A stretch of 64,000 nt of DNA, from contig NZ_AP014862.1 of NCBI RefSeq assembly GCF_002355475.1, positions 5,952,001-6,016,000 of the forward strand, given 5' to 3'. Of this stretch, positions 19,886 through 30,443 are shown piece by piece. The stretch's first letter is position 1, and each line of letters starts with the position of its first letter. The notes under the pieces are model-generated. The model was not told where the DNA came from, did no database searches, and saw only the letters and a list, made by a program, of their open reading frames with translations. This DNA comes from Pseudomonas furukawaii. GTDB lineage: Bacteria; Pseudomonadota; Gammaproteobacteria; Pseudomonadales; Pseudomonadaceae. Both the position numbers and the translations under genes were made by a program.

Positions 19886-20293
19886 TCAGCGCGCGTATTC
19901 ACCCGCCGCTTCGGGCTGGTACTCGATCTCCAGCAGGGTCAGCTTGAGCGTCTTGCCACCCGGTACCGGCCAGTCGATGTGCTGACCGACGGTCAGACCC
20001 AGCAGTGCGCTGCCCACGGGCGCGAGGATGGAAACCTTGCCCTCGCCCCCGGCTTCTTCGGGGTAGACCAGGGTCAGGTGATAGTCCTTGCCGCTGCTTT
20101 CCTCGCGGCAATGGACCCGGGAGTTCATGGTGACGACGCCAGCGGGAACTTCCTCATGGCCTACCACCTGGGCGCGGGACAGCTCGCGCTCCAGCGCCTC
20201 GGCGGCCGGGCCGAACTCCTCCAGGCTGTCGAGCATGCGCTCCAGGCGTTGCAGGTCGAGACGGGTGATGGTGATGGGCGGATGGGTGTTCAT
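19886..20293 (-). CDS. rnk: Rnk, GreA/GreB-family regulator of nucleoside diphosphate kinase
   Basis: 135 residues. A short N-terminal coiled coil is followed by the GreA/GreB C-domain (VSILAPVGSALLGLTVGQHIDWPVPGG). Rnk binds RNA polymerase through this domain and affects NTP pools and alginate in P. aeruginosa. It is convergent with cyaA. Confidence 0.93.
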   Translation of the reverse strand: MNTHPPITITRLDLQRLERMLDSLEEFGPAAEALERELSRAQVVGHEEVPAGVVTMNSRVHCREESSGKDYHLTLVYPEEAGGEGKVSILAPVGSALLGLTVGQHIDWPVPGGKTLKLTLLEIEYQPEAAGEYAR

Positions 20294-20332
20294 GGCGAAC
20301 GCGCGACTCCTTGTGCAGGTTACGAAAAAAGC

Positions 20333-20358
20333 GAAACCCCGCCCGAGGGCGGGGTTTC
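20333..20358 (-). terminator. Rho-independent terminator
   Basis: A perfect 12-bp stem GAAACCCCGCCC / GGGCGGGGTTTC has a 2-base loop and is followed on the minus strand by CGCTTTTTTCG. It ends transcription of the cyaY-DUF1289 unit ahead of rnk. Confidence 0.85.
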
Positions 20359-20436
20359 TGATTCTGTATGCCCGGACGTCATCGCCCGGAAGCCCGACAG
20401 TACGTCAGCCCGGACGCGCTTGGCAAGACCACCCGG

Positions 20437-20640
20437 TCAGCCGGCGCGCGACTGGCGCCGGGCCTCGGCCGCAGCACAGATTTCGCGACGTCGGACGTCG
20501 CTGGCCTCGCCCCACTCGCAGATTTCCGCCAGTGTCCGACCACAGCCTACGCAGACATCGGCGTCGTTCAGGCAGCAGCGTCGGACGCAGGGCGACGGAT
20601 GGCGCGCCGGGGGCGCCCGGTCAGAGCTCGTCGAACTCAA
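20437..20640 (-). CDS. DUF1289 Cys-rich small protein
   Basis: 67 residues; starts with TTG at 20640 inside the end of cyaY, and I see no better start. The CVRRCCLNDADVCVGCGRTLAEI segment has the spaced cysteines and CxGCxRT motif of DUF1289, a probable metal- or Fe-S-binding protein of unknown role. Overlap with cyaY, an iron-sulphur assembly factor, suggests co-translation. Confidence 0.8.
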   Translation of the reverse strand: MSSTSSDRAPPARHPSPCVRRCCLNDADVCVGCGRTLAEICEWGEASDVRRREICAAAEARRQSRAG

Positions 20641-20953
20641 GGTCTTCGCCCGCCTGCTCGCGGGTCACACGGCCCAGCAGCTCGCCAAGGGGCTCGCCGC
20701 TGCTGTCGCAGATCCAGCGGCCACTGTCTGCGTCGTAGTCGAAGTGGAATCCCCCGGAGCGGGCGGCCACCCAGAGCTGGCGCAGAGGCTCCTGGCGACT
20801 GAGGATCACCTGGCTGCCATTTTCGAAGCGCACGGTCAGCACGCCTCCGCTGTTTTCCAGGTCCAGGTCCAGGTCGCTGTCGTCGAAAGCGTCCTCCACA
20901 AGTTCCTGGGCGGCATCGACCAGGTCGTGGAATTGGGCTTCGCTCAAAGTCAT
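20621..20953 (-). CDS. cyaY: CyaY, bacterial frataxin
   Basis: 110 residues. The acidic first helix (DAFDDSDLDLDLENSGG) and the beta sheet VLTVRFENGSQVILSRQEPLRQLWVAAR are the frataxin iron-binding ridge and conserved surface. It regulates IscS-dependent Fe-S cluster assembly. It is followed by the overlapping DUF1289 gene. Confidence 0.95.
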   Translation of the reverse strand: MTLSEAQFHDLVDAAQELVEDAFDDSDLDLDLENSGGVLTVRFENGSQVILSRQEPLRQLWVAARSGGFHFDYDADSGRWICDSSGEPLGELLGRVTREQAGEDLEFDEL

Positions 20954-20964
20954 GGGGTTCTACC

Positions 20965-22008
20965 TCAGGGCATGGAATGTGGGGCGCGACGGTACTCGCC
21001 CAGGGTCTGTCCGGTCCAGCGGCGGAAAGCCCGCGCCAGCGAACCGGGCTCGCTGAACCCCACCAGGAAGGCGATATCGGTCAGGTCCAGATTCGGGTCG
21101 CGCAGGTGATGCAGCACCAGTTGCTGGCGGGTCTCGTCCACCAACTGGCTGAAGGATAACCCGGCTTCCCGCAGCCGGCGCTGCAAGGTGCGAGGGCTGA
21201 GGGCGAGGTCGCCGGCCAGGCGCTCCAGGTCCGGGCCGTCGGCCGCAAGCTGGGCCGCCAACCGCTCCCGGGCGCGATCCAGCACGTTGTGCCCCTGGCG
21301 CAAGCGGACCAGCAGGCGCTCGGCGTAGTCGTCGAACAGCGCGCGGACGGCCGCGTCGGCCTGGCCCAGGGGCGTGCCCAGCAGGCGCCGGGGAAAGACC
21401 AGGGCATTGTCGCTCTGGCCGAAGCGCACCGGGCAACGGAAGATCCGCTGGTACTCCGCGATATCCGCCGGCGCCGGATGCTGGAAACGCACCTCGGTGG
21501 GTGGAATGTCCAGTCCGGTGATCCAACGCCCGAAGGTCACCCAGCCCGCGAGAGTCTCCTCCGCCAGCAACGCGCGCTGTTGCGGCAGCCGCGGCTCCCA
21601 GCCATGGGCGACCTGGGGCTCCAACCCCGCGCGGGGCGGCTCATCCGCCAGGGTTACCCGCCCCAGGTCGCCGACCAGCGCGGCGTAACGGGCCTGGCGA
21701 TGAAGGGCATCGGCGAGGGTGGCGCAACTCATCAGCAGGTAGCCGAGCACACCGTAGTAGCCGGGGCGCACCGCCTCCCCAAGGTGCAGGCCCAGGTGCG
21801 GGTCGCCGGACAGCCGGGCCCCCTGGGCAAGCATTTCAAGGTAGGCGCTGGCGGCGATGCGCTGGTCCCGCTGGGTCAGGATGGCCGGGGTCAGCTGGAC
21901 AGGGCGGAGCAACTCGACAGGGGCCACGCCGACCTGTTCCAGGTACTCCACCAGGCCCTGCAGACAGGTCACCGAAACCGAGCCGGCGAGGGATGCGCTG
22001 GTGTCCAT
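20965..22008 (-). CDS. AraC-family transcriptional regulator with Arabinose_bd-type N-domain
   Basis: 347 residues from ATG 22008 ([13 protein letters not shown]), which has a GGAG site upstream. The N-terminal domain (20-200) is the OruR/ArgR-like ligand domain. The C-terminal AraC double helix-turn-helix covers about 250-340 ([47 protein letters not shown]). The target genes are unknown. It is divergent from lppL-lysA-dapF but is not an obvious regulator of them. Confidence 0.88.
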   Translation of the reverse strand: MDTSASLAGSVSVTCLQGLVEYLEQVGVAPVELLRPVQLTPAILTQRDQRIAASAYLEMLAQGARLSGDPHLGLHLGEAVRPGYYGVLGYLLMSCATLADALHRQARYAALVGDLGRVTLADEPPRAGLEPQVAHGWEPRLPQQRALLAEETLAGWVTFGRWITGLDIPPTEVRFQHPAPADIAEYQRIFRCPVRFGQSDNALVFPRRLLGTPLGQADAAVRALFDDYAERLLVRLRQGHNVLDRARERLAAQLAADGPDLERLAGDLALSPRTLQRRLREAGLSFSQLVDETRQQLVLHHLRDPNLDLTDIAFLVGFSEPGSLARAFRRWTGQTLGEYRRAPHSMP

Positions 22009-22148
22009 GGACTCTCCTTCTCGAGGCGCCCGAGGCCGGCCCCGCAAGGGCCCGGAAGCCACGGCGGGCGCGAATTCCGGCGCATAGGCAAGGCGTCGGG
22101 GGGTCGGTATACTCCGGAACAATTCACGTTTTCTGCAAGGACTCCGTC

Positions 22149-22289
22149 ATGAAGCGACTCCACGCCCCCTTCGTCGCCCTGCTCGCCGTGGCCTGCCTGC
22201 TGGCCGGCTGTGGCCAGAAAGGCCCGCTCTACATGCCTGACGACGAGAAAGCGGCGAAAGAACACCAGAAAGACGTGTACATCCGCTGA
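22149..22289 (+). CDS. lppL: LppL small lipoprotein
   Basis: 46 residues ([21 protein letters not shown]). A clean signal with lipobox LLAGC is followed by [12 protein letters not shown], the conserved LppL/LptM core. It precedes lysA by 14 bases, the invariant Pseudomonas order. Lipoproteins of this GQKGPLY type have been linked to LPS transport machinery (LptM). Confidence 0.9.
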   Translation: MKRLHAPFVALLAVACLLAGCGQKGPLYMPDDEKAAKEHQKDVYIR

Positions 22290-22303
22290 TCGGGGGAGCT
22301 TCC

Positions 22304-23551
22304 ATGGACGCTTTCACTTACCGCGACGGGGAGCTGTTCGCGGAAGGCGTAGCGCTGTCCGATATCGCCGCCCGTTTCGACACGCCCACCTACGTCTACT
22401 CCCGTGCGGCCATCGAGGGCGCCTACCGCGCCTATGCGGACGCGCTGGGCGACCTGCCCGGCATGATCTGCTACGCCGTCAAGGCCAATTCCAACCTGGG
22501 CGTACTGAACCTGCTGGCGCGTCTTGGTGCAGGCTTCGACATCGTATCCAGTGGTGAGCTGGAGCGTGTGCTGGCGGCCGGCGGCGCGGCCTCACGCATT
22601 GTCTTCTCCGGCGTCGGCAAGAGTCGCGACGACATGCGCCGTGCACTGGAAGCCGGCGTGCACTGCTTCAACGTGGAATCGCGCAACGAACTGGAACGCC
22701 TGCAGGACGTGGCCGAGGAGATGGACCTGAAGGCACCCGTGTCCCTGCGGGTGAACCCGGACGTGGATGCCGGCACCCATCCCTATATCGCCACGGGCCT
22801 GAAGGAAAACAAGTTCGGCATCGCCATCGACGAGGCGGAAGAGGTCTACGCCCTCGCAGCCAGCCAGCCGAACCTCGAGGTGATCGGCGTCGATTGCCAT
22901 ATCGGTTCCCAGCTCACCAGCCTGGAGCCCTTCCTCGACGCCCTGGACCGCCTCCTGGACCTGGTCGATCGCCTGGAATCCCGTGGCATCGCCATCCGCC
23001 ACCTGGACCTGGGGGGTGGTCTTGGCGTGCGCTACCGTGACGAACATCCGCCGCAGCCGGCCGAGTACCTCGCCGCGGTGCGCCAGCGTCTGGCGGGCCG
23101 CCGCCTGGAGCTGCTGCTGGAGCCGGGGCGCTCCATCGTCGCCAACGCCGGTGTCCTGCTGACCCGCGTGGAATACCTCAAGCACACAGAACACAAGGAC
23201 TTCGCGGTGATCGACGCGGCCATGAACGACCTGATCCGCCCGGCGCTCTACGAGGCCTGGATGGACGTGGTGCCGGTGCAACCCCATGCCGGCCCCGAGC
23301 GCACCTACGACCTGGTCGGCCCGATCTGCGAGACCGGCGACTTCCTCGCCCGTGAGCGCACCCTGGCACTGGACGAAGGCGACCTGCTGGCGATCCGCTC
23401 CGCCGGCGCCTACGGTTTCGTGATGAGCTCCAACTACAACACCCGCGGCCGCGCCGCCGAGGTGCTGGTAGACGGCGAGCGGGCGTACGAAGTACGCCGC
23501 CGCGAGACCCCCGAAGAACTCTACGCCGGCGAAAGCCTGCTGCCGCAGTGA
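22304..23551 (+). CDS. lysA: Diaminopimelate decarboxylase
   Basis: 415 residues, fold-type III PLP enzyme. The PLP lysine is in [20 protein letters not shown] follows, and the active-site cysteine is in [10 protein letters not shown]. It converts meso-diaminopimelate to lysine. It sits in the lppL-lysA-dapF run with short gaps. Confidence 0.97.
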   Translation: MDAFTYRDGELFAEGVALSDIAARFDTPTYVYSRAAIEGAYRAYADALGDLPGMICYAVKANSNLGVLNLLARLGAGFDIVSSGELERVLAAGGAASRIVFSGVGKSRDDMRRALEAGVHCFNVESRNELERLQDVAEEMDLKAPVSLRVNPDVDAGTHPYIATGLKENKFGIAIDEAEEVYALAASQPNLEVIGVDCHIGSQLTSLEPFLDALDRLLDLVDRLESRGIAIRHLDLGGGLGVRYRDEHPPQPAEYLAAVRQRLAGRRLELLLEPGRSIVANAGVLLTRVEYLKHTEHKDFAVIDAAMNDLIRPALYEAWMDVVPVQPHAGPERTYDLVGPICETGDFLARERTLALDEGDLLAIRSAGAYGFVMSSNYNTRGRAAEVLVDGERAYEVRRRETPEELYAGESLLPQ

Positions 23552-23561
23552 GGGCGCAACC

Positions 23562-24392
23562 ATGCTATTGCGCTTCACCAAGATGCACGGCCTCGGCAAC
23601 GACTTCATGGTGCTCGACCTCGTCAGCCAGCACGCCCATATCCAGCCCAAGCACGCCAAGCAGTGGGGTGATCGACACACCGGCATCGGCTTCGACCAAC
23701 TGCTGATCGTCGAAGCCCCGACCAACCCGGACGTGGACTTCCGCTACCGCATCTTCAACTCCGATGGTTCGGAAGTGGAGCAATGCGGCAACGGCGCCCG
23801 CTGCTTCGCCCGCTTCGTCCTCGACAAGCGCCTGACGGTGAAGAAGTGCATCCGGGTGGAAACCAAAGGCGGCATCATCGAGCTCAACGTCAAGCCCGAC
23901 GGCCAGGTCACTGTGGACATGGGGCCGCCGCGCCTGGTCCCGCAGACCATTCCCTTCATCGCCGATGAGGAGGCCCTGTCCTACGCCGTCGAGGTGGACG
24001 GCGAGACCGTCGACCTGGCCGCCGTGTCCATGGGCAATCCCCACGCGGTGCTGCGGGTGGACGACGTCGCCCGCGCACCGGTGCACAGCCTGGGACCGAA
24101 GCTGGAACACCATCCACGCTTCCCCCAGCGGGTGAATGTCGGCTTCCTCCAGGTGGTCGACCGCACGCACGCCAAGCTGCGGGTCTGGGAGCGCGGTGCG
24201 GGGGAAACCCAGGCCTGTGGAACCGGTGCCTGCGCCGCCGCCGTCGCGGCGATCCGTCAGGGCTGGATGGACTCCCCGGTACAACTCGACCTGCCTGGTG
24301 GCCGCCTCGCCATCGAGTGGGCCGGCCCCGGCCACCCCGTTATGATGACCGGGCCCGCCGTCCGGGTATTCGAAGGACAGGTTCGCCTATGA
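23562..24392 (+). CDS. dapF: Diaminopimelate epimerase
   Basis: 276 residues. The two catalytic cysteines are in [14 protein letters not shown] and [13 protein letters not shown]. It makes meso-DAP for lysine and peptidoglycan. It starts 10 bases after lysA and overlaps the DUF484 gene by ATGA. Confidence 0.97.
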   Translation: MLLRFTKMHGLGNDFMVLDLVSQHAHIQPKHAKQWGDRHTGIGFDQLLIVEAPTNPDVDFRYRIFNSDGSEVEQCGNGARCFARFVLDKRLTVKKCIRVETKGGIIELNVKPDGQVTVDMGPPRLVPQTIPFIADEEALSYAVEVDGETVDLAAVSMGNPHAVLRVDDVARAPVHSLGPKLEHHPRFPQRVNVGFLQVVDRTHAKLRVWERGAGETQACGTGACAAAVAAIRQGWMDSPVQLDLPGGRLAIEWAGPGHPVMMTGPAVRVFEGQVRL

Positions 24393-25090
24393 CCGACCAG
24401 CACCAGGACTCGCCCCAACACCTCGACGCGGAAACGGTGGCCGCCTACCTGCGCCTCCATCCGGAGTTCTTCGTCCACCACGAAGAACTGATTCCCGAGA
24501 TGCGCATTCCGCACCAGCCGGGCGATGCGGTGTCCCTGGTGGAGCGCCAGGTGAAGCTGCTGCGGGATCGCAACATCGAGATGCGCCATCGCCTGTCCCA
24601 GCTGATGGACGTGGCTCGGGAGAATGACCGCCTGTTCGACAAGACCCGGCGCCTGGTGCTGGACCTGCTGGATGCCTCCAGCCTGGAGGAAGTGGTGGGC
24701 GCTGTGGAAGACAGCCTGCGCCACGAATTCCAGGTGCCCTTCGTCAGCCTCATCCTGTTCAGCGAGACCGCGCTGCCGGTAGGTCGCAGCGTCACCACGG
24801 CGGAGGCCCACCAGAGCATCGGTGGACTGCTGGCGGGCGGCAAGACTATCTGCGGCGTCCTGCGCGGCCATGAGCTGGAATTCCTCTTCGGCAGCGAGGA
24901 GCGCGACAAGGTGGGCTCCGCCGCCGTGGTCAGCCTCACCCACCAGGGTGTCCATGGCGTGCTGGCCATCGGCAGCCCCGATCCGCAACACTACAAGAGC
25001 TCCCTGGGCACCCTCTTCCTCGGCTACATCGCCGAAGTCCTGGCCCGGGTGCTGCCGCGCTTCGACACGCCCCTGAGATCGGTGAGATAG
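24389..25090 (+). CDS. DUF484 (GAF-like) protein
   Basis: 233 residues from ATG 24389, overlapping the dapF stop. [20 protein letters not shown] is the DUF484 hallmark, followed by a coiled coil ([19 protein letters not shown]) and a GAF-like domain. It is found between dapF and xerC in gammaproteobacteria; its function is unknown. Confidence 0.93.
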   Translation: MTDQHQDSPQHLDAETVAAYLRLHPEFFVHHEELIPEMRIPHQPGDAVSLVERQVKLLRDRNIEMRHRLSQLMDVARENDRLFDKTRRLVLDLLDASSLEEVVGAVEDSLRHEFQVPFVSLILFSETALPVGRSVTTAEAHQSIGGLLAGGKTICGVLRGHELEFLFGSEERDKVGSAAVVSLTHQGVHGVLAIGSPDPQHYKSSLGTLFLGYIAEVLARVLPRFDTPLRSVR

Positions 25091-25119
25091 CGCCCCATTC
25101 CGCAGTCCAAGGAAGTCCC

Positions 25120-26016
25120 ATGCAAGCCGACCTGGATGCCTACCTGAACCACCTGCGCAGCGAGCGCCAGGTCTCGGCCCACACCCTGGAAGGCTACCTC
25201 CGGGACCTGCACAAGGTCCTGGCGCTGTGCGAGAAGGCCGGCATCGCCAACTGGCAGGACCTCGACGTGCGCAGCCTGCGCGGCTTCGTCGCCCGGCTGC
25301 ATCACGACGGCCTTGCCAGCCCCAGCCTGTCCCGTCTGCTGTCCGCGGTGCGCGGCCTCTATCGTTACCTGATCCGCGAAGGCCGCTGCCGCCACGACCC
25401 CGCCGCCGGCATCCAGGCCCCAAAAGGCGCCCGCCGACTGCCCAGGACCCTGGATGCGGATCGCGCCCAGCAGTTGCTGGACGGGGCGGTGGAAGACGAC
25501 TTCATCGCCCGCCGCGACCACGCCATGCTGGAGCTGTTCTACTCCTCGGGCCTGCGCCTCTCGGAACTGGTCGGCCTCGATCTCGATGGACTTGACCTCG
25601 CCGACGGCCTGGTCAGGGTCCGCGGCAAGGGCAACAAGGTCCGCGAGCTGCCTGTTGGCCGCAAGGCCCGCGAGGCCCTCGAAGCCTGGCTGCCCCTGCG
25701 GACCGGCGCGAATCCGGAGGACGATGCGGTGTTCGTCAGCCGGCAGGGCCGCCGCCTGACCCCGCGCGCGGTACGCGCCCGCGTGCGCCAGGCGGGCGTC
25801 CGCGAACTGGGCCAGCACCTGCATCCCCACATGCTGCGGCATTCCTTCGCCAGTCATATGCTGGAGTCGTCCCAGGACCTGCGCGCGGTGCAGGAACTGC
25901 TGGGCCATGCCGATATTTCCACCACCCAGGTGTATACCCACCTGGACTTCCAGCACCTGGCCGCGGTGTATGACCGCGCCCATCCAAGGGCCAAGCGACA
26001 GGGAGCGGACGAATGA
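25120..26016 (+). CDS. xerC: XerC tyrosine recombinase
   Basis: 298 residues. Catalytic residues are intact: Arg in [12 protein letters not shown], His-x-x-Arg in [12 protein letters not shown], and the nucleophile Tyr in [10 protein letters not shown]. With XerD it resolves chromosome dimers at dif. It is a core gene here, not part of the mobile region, and overlaps the HAD gene by ATGA. Confidence 0.97.
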   Translation: MQADLDAYLNHLRSERQVSAHTLEGYLRDLHKVLALCEKAGIANWQDLDVRSLRGFVARLHHDGLASPSLSRLLSAVRGLYRYLIREGRCRHDPAAGIQAPKGARRLPRTLDADRAQQLLDGAVEDDFIARRDHAMLELFYSSGLRLSELVGLDLDGLDLADGLVRVRGKGNKVRELPVGRKAREALEAWLPLRTGANPEDDAVFVSRQGRRLTPRAVRARVRQAGVRELGQHLHPHMLRHSFASHMLESSQDLRAVQELLGHADISTTQVYTHLDFQHLAAVYDRAHPRAKRQGADE

Positions 26017-26717
26017 GCATCCAACTGATCACCTTCGACCTCGACGACACCCTCTGGGACAACCGCCCGGTCATCGAGGGCGCCGAGGCGGCCATGCGCG
26101 ACTGGCTGCTGGAGCACACGCCGGCCCTGGGCACCCTGCCCGTGGAGCATCTCTGGGCGATCCGGGGTGAAGTCCTGGCCGCCGAACCGAGCCTCAGGCA
26201 CCGCCTCAGCGAGTTGCGCCGTCGCACCCTGCGCCGCGCCCTGGAAGGGGTCGGCTACAGCGCCAGCGATGCCCTCGACCTGGCGGAAGGGGCCTTCCAG
26301 GCCATGCTCCATGCACGCCACCGCATCACCTTCTACCCGGACACCGTGCCGACCCTGGAACGCCTGGCCATGCGCTACAGCCTGGGCGTCATCACCAACG
26401 GCAATGCCGATGTACGCCGCCTTGGCCTGGCCGACTACTTCAAGTTCGCCCTCTGCGCGGAAGAGCTGGGCATCGGCAAGCCCGACCCCATGCCGTTCCT
26501 GGAAGCCCTCCGGCGCGGTGGCGTGAGCGCCAGCCAGGCCGTGCACATCGGTGACCACCCGGCCGACGATATCGAAGGCGCCCGGCGCGCGGGGCTCAAG
26601 GCCATCTGGTTCAATCCCCAGGGCAAGGCATGGGAAGGCGAACAGGCCCCCGACGCGGAGATCGGCAGCCTGCAGGAGTTGCCCGAGGTGCTGACGCGCT
26701 GGGCCCGATGGCACTGA
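26013..26717 (+). CDS. HAD-superfamily hydrolase (YigB-like)
   Basis: 234 residues. HAD motif I is FDLDDTLWD, motif II VITNGN, motif III around KPDPMPF and motif [15 protein letters not shown], all intact. The family includes YigB, which dephosphorylates FMN and other small phosphates. It is translationally coupled to xerC. Confidence 0.9.
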   Translation: MSIQLITFDLDDTLWDNRPVIEGAEAAMRDWLLEHTPALGTLPVEHLWAIRGEVLAAEPSLRHRLSELRRRTLRRALEGVGYSASDALDLAEGAFQAMLHARHRITFYPDTVPTLERLAMRYSLGVITNGNADVRRLGLADYFKFALCAEELGIGKPDPMPFLEALRRGGVSASQAVHIGDHPADDIEGARRAGLKAIWFNPQGKAWEGEQAPDAEIGSLQELPEVLTRWARWH

Positions 26718-26743
26718 GCCCAGGCCTTTTCCTTCGCCCATGA

Positions 26744-26767
26744 AAAAGCCCGCCTGGGCGGGCTTTT
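26744..26767. terminator. Bidirectional terminator between HAD gene and sutA
   Basis: An 11-bp stem AAAAGCCCGCC / GGCGGGCTTTT with a 2-base loop. A and T runs on both sides let it serve the convergent genes. Confidence 0.88.
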
Positions 26768-26780
26768 CTACTGGCCGTCC

Positions 26781-27101
26781 TCAAATGGGGCGGCTGCCGT
26801 ACTTGCTGTCCGGCTTCTTGGGCGGGTCGGCAACCACATTGGGCTCGACTTCCTGCACCTTGCCACCACGGGCCAGGAACTCTTCCATCGCCCTGGCCAG
26901 GGCATCGCGCTCTTTCTGCTTGGCTTCGATGCTGGGCAGTTCCTCGACCTCGACGGTGGCCTTGGCCTTGCCCTTCCCGGAGGGAGCCGCTACCTCACCA
27001 TCCTCGCTGTCGCCATCACTGTCATCGGCTGCCGCCAGCTCCTCGCCGTCGTCCTCGTCGCCCGCTTCCAGCTCGTCTTGTTCCAGTTCTTCGTCGCTCA
27101 T
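26781..27101 (-). CDS. sutA: SutA, RNA polymerase-binding slow-growth regulator
   Basis: 106 residues: a very acidic disordered N-terminus, a central helix (EAKQKERDALARAMEEFL) and a highly conserved tail GGKVQEVEPNVVADPPKKPD ending in SKYGSRPI. This matches SutA of P. aeruginosa, which binds the RpoB beta1 domain and helps transcription in slow or non-growing cells. Confidence 0.92.
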   Translation of the reverse strand: MSDEELEQDELEAGDEDDGEELAAADDSDGDSEDGEVAAPSGKGKAKATVEVEELPSIEAKQKERDALARAMEEFLARGGKVQEVEPNVVADPPKKPDSKYGSRPI

Positions 27102-27177
27102 GTTCTACCTCATGCCTTGCCAAAGCAGGTTAGTTATAGCCCAGCTGCGCCAGGTTTCTAACGCTGCCGGAAAAAAT

Positions 27178-27603
27178 TCAGGACGCCTCGCCATGCAAGG
27201 TCGCCATCAGTTTCCGGGCACCGCCATGGTCGCGGTGTTCCCCCAGATAGACACCTTGCCAGGTGCCGATCGCCAGCCGCCCATCACGAATCGGCAGGCT
27301 CAGCTGGCAGCCCAGCAGGCTGCCCTTGAAGTGCGCGGGCAAATCGTCCGGCCCTTCGTAGTCATGTTCATAGCCGCTTTCGCCCTGAGGCACCAGTCGA
27401 TTGAAAAACCGCTCGAAGTCACGCCGAACGGCGGGATCGGCATTTTCATTGACCGTCAGGGAGGCGGAGGTGTGCTGCAGCCAGAGGTGCAACAGACCGA
27501 CGCGATAGCGCCCGAGTTCCGGCAAGGCCGCGAGGATCTCCTCGGTGACCAGGTGGAAGCCGCGGGGCCTCGCACGCAGGGTGATCAGGGTCTGCCGCCA
27601 CAT
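27178..27603 (-). CDS. YjbQ/UPF0047 family protein
   Basis: 141 residues from ATG 27603 (MWRQTLITL). [20 protein letters not shown] and [13 protein letters not shown] are the YjbQ signatures with conserved histidines. Members show thiamine-phosphate synthase side activity; the physiological role is unknown. Confidence 0.9.
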   Translation of the reverse strand: MWRQTLITLRARPRGFHLVTEEILAALPELGRYRVGLLHLWLQHTSASLTVNENADPAVRRDFERFFNRLVPQGESGYEHDYEGPDDLPAHFKGSLLGCQLSLPIRDGRLAIGTWQGVYLGEHRDHGGARKLMATLHGEAS

Positions 27604-27662
27604 CCGCAAATACCTGTCCAGGCTCGTACGGCCGGCATTCTAGCGCGGCCGTCGAAAAAGCA

Positions 27663-27684
27663 AAGGGCGCCTTTCGGCGCCCTT
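27663..27684 (-). terminator. Terminator after amtB
   Basis: Stem AAGGGCGCC / GGCGCCCTT, loop of four, followed on the minus strand by TTGCTTTTTCG. It is placed 56 bases past the amtB stop. Confidence 0.85.
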
Positions 27685-27739
27685 CGCGGTGTCCCGGTGA
27701 AGCCCCCGCCGGCGGTCGCCGGACGGGGCCCCGGAAGGA

Positions 27740-29059
27740 TCAGAGGTTGTAGCCGCGCTCGTTGTGCTGAGCCAGGTCGAGGCCGACGGTTTCTTCCTCT
27801 TCGTTGACACGCAGACCCATGACCGCGTCCAGCACTTTCAGGATCACGAAGGTCACGATGCCGGTGTAGACCACGGTCACCACCACGCCTTTCAGCTGGA
27901 TGAAGAACTGGGCGCCGATGTCATCGACGGCACCGAAGCCACCCAGGGCCGGGGCCGCGAAGATACCGGTCAGCAGGGCGCCGACGATGCCGCCGATGCC
28001 GTGAACGCCGAAGGCGTCGAGGGAGTCGTCGTAGCCCAGCTTGCGCTTCAGGCTGGTGGCGCTGAAGTAGCAGATCACGCCGGCGATCAGGCCGATGATC
28101 AGGGCACCCATGGGGCCGACGGTGCCGGCGGCCGGGGTGATGGCGACCAGGCCAGCCACCACGCCGGAGGCGATACCCAGCGCGCTCGGCTTACCGTGGG
28201 TCAGCCACTCGGCGAACATCCAGCCCAGGGCGGCGGCGGCGGTGGCGATCTGGGTGACCAGCATGGCCATGCCGGCGGTGCCGTTGGCGGCTACGGCGGA
28301 GCCGGCGTTGAAGCCGAACCAGCCGACCCACAGCATGGCGGCGCCCACCAGGGTGTAGCCGAGGTTGTGCGGAGCCATCGGGGTGGTCGGGTAGCCCTTG
28401 CGCTTGCCCAGCACGATGCAGGCAACCAGGCCGGCCACGCCGGCGTTGATGTGCACCACGGTGCCACCGGCGAAGTCCAGCACGCCCCAGTCCCACATCA
28501 GGGCGCCATCACCGCTCCACACCATGTGGGCGATCGGGGCGTAGACCAGGGTGAACCAGACGCCCATGAAGATCAGCATCGCGGAGAATTTCATGCGCTC
28601 GGCGAAGGCACCGACGATCAGGGCCGGGGTGATGATGGCGAAGGTCATCTGGAAGGTGATGAACACGCTCTCGGGGAAGGCCGCCACCAGGCTGTCGACG
28701 CCGAGGCCGCTGAGGAAGGCCTTGTCGAAGCCGCCGACGAAGGAGCTGAGGTTGACGACACCCTTTTCCATGCCGGTGGTGTCGAACGCCAGGCTGTAGC
28801 CGAAGACGACCCAGAGGATGCTGATGAGGCCGGTGATGGCGAAGCACTGCATCATTACCGACAGGATGTTCTTGGAGCGCACCATGCCGCCGTAGAACAG
28901 GGCCAGGCCGGGGATGGTCATGAAAAGAACCAGCGCGGTCGCGGTCAGCATCCACGCGGTGTCACCGCTGTTCAGCACCACCTCGTCGGCGGCCATGGCC
29001 AGGCCGGGGGTAACGAGGGACAAAAGGGCTCCTAGCCCTGCGGCTTTACGCAGAGTCAT
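27740..29059 (-). CDS. amtB: Ammonium transporter AmtB
   Basis: 439 residues from ATG 29059 (MTLRKAAGLGALLSL), with a signal peptide and eleven membrane helices. DFAGGTVVHINAGVAGLVA and VHGIGGIVGALLTGIF carry the twin pore histidines. The channel moves ammonium and is gated by GlnK, encoded 34 bases upstream; the pair is expected to be NtrC/RpoN controlled, though I found no convincing -24/-12 box. Confidence 0.97.
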   Translation of the reverse strand: MTLRKAAGLGALLSLVTPGLAMAADEVVLNSGDTAWMLTATALVLFMTIPGLALFYGGMVRSKNILSVMMQCFAITGLISILWVVFGYSLAFDTTGMEKGVVNLSSFVGGFDKAFLSGLGVDSLVAAFPESVFITFQMTFAIITPALIVGAFAERMKFSAMLIFMGVWFTLVYAPIAHMVWSGDGALMWDWGVLDFAGGTVVHINAGVAGLVACIVLGKRKGYPTTPMAPHNLGYTLVGAAMLWVGWFGFNAGSAVAANGTAGMAMLVTQIATAAAALGWMFAEWLTHGKPSALGIASGVVAGLVAITPAAGTVGPMGALIIGLIAGVICYFSATSLKRKLGYDDSLDAFGVHGIGGIVGALLTGIFAAPALGGFGAVDDIGAQFFIQLKGVVVTVVYTGIVTFVILKVLDAVMGLRVNEEEETVGLDLAQHNERGYNL

Positions 29060-29093
29060 GTTGTTTTCTCCTGGGGCGTTGGGGTTCGGAGGC

Positions 29094-30109
<1,016 letters not shown>

Positions 30110-30147
30110 TCCCGCTCCGGCCCGGCGGACCGATCAAGGAGTGATCC

Positions 30148-30381
30148 ATGTCCCTGGCCATCGTCCACAGCCGCGCGCAGGTGGGCGTCGAAGCCCCCGC
30201 CGTCACCGTCGAGGCGCACATCGCCAACGGCCTGCCGTCCCTGACCCTGGTGGGCCTGCCGGAAACGGCCGTCAAGGAGAGCAAGGACCGCGTCCGCAGC
30301 GCCATCCTCAACAGCGGCTTCGATTTCGCTCCCAGGCGCATCACCCTCAACCTCGCCCCCGCCGACCTGCCCAAGTATTAA
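30148..30381 (+). pseudogene. comM: comM 5' fragment, cut by the genomic island
   Basis: An AAGGAG site precedes ATG 30148. The first 76 residues (MSLAIVHSRAQVGVEAPAV ... APADLPK) are normal ComM, an MCM-like helicase for branch migration in natural transformation that is about 500 residues long. After LPK the expected DGGRFDLAIALG is replaced by a Tyr codon and TAA. The 3' part is not in the window, so the gene is disrupted by insertion rather than a point mutation. Confidence 0.95.
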
Positions 30382-30388
30382 GAACAAC

Positions 30389-30443
30389 GCTATTTGATAA
30401 TGAGTCCATCTCGAGTGAAAATAGACTAGTGCTATTTGATAAT
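30389..30443 (+). repeat. Two 13-bp direct repeats at the island's left end
   Basis: GCTATTTGATAAT occurs at 30389-30401 and again at 30431-30443, 42 bases from start to start, about four helical turns. The first copy begins within 10-15 bases of the comM break. Spaced direct repeats of this kind are the transposase (TnsB) binding sites of Tn7-like ends. I found no inverted copy elsewhere in the window, as expected if the right end is outside. Confidence 0.6.

Noticed and set aside
27764-29035. 423-codon His/Asp/Gly-rich plus frame opposite amtB
   Set aside because: Its composition is the mirror of membrane-protein codons in amtB; there is no independent evidence.
30376-30390. Tn7-style terminal TGT at the island edge
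   Set aside because: The bases next to comM read TATTAAGAAC, not TGT, so the exact terminus could not be fixed from this end.
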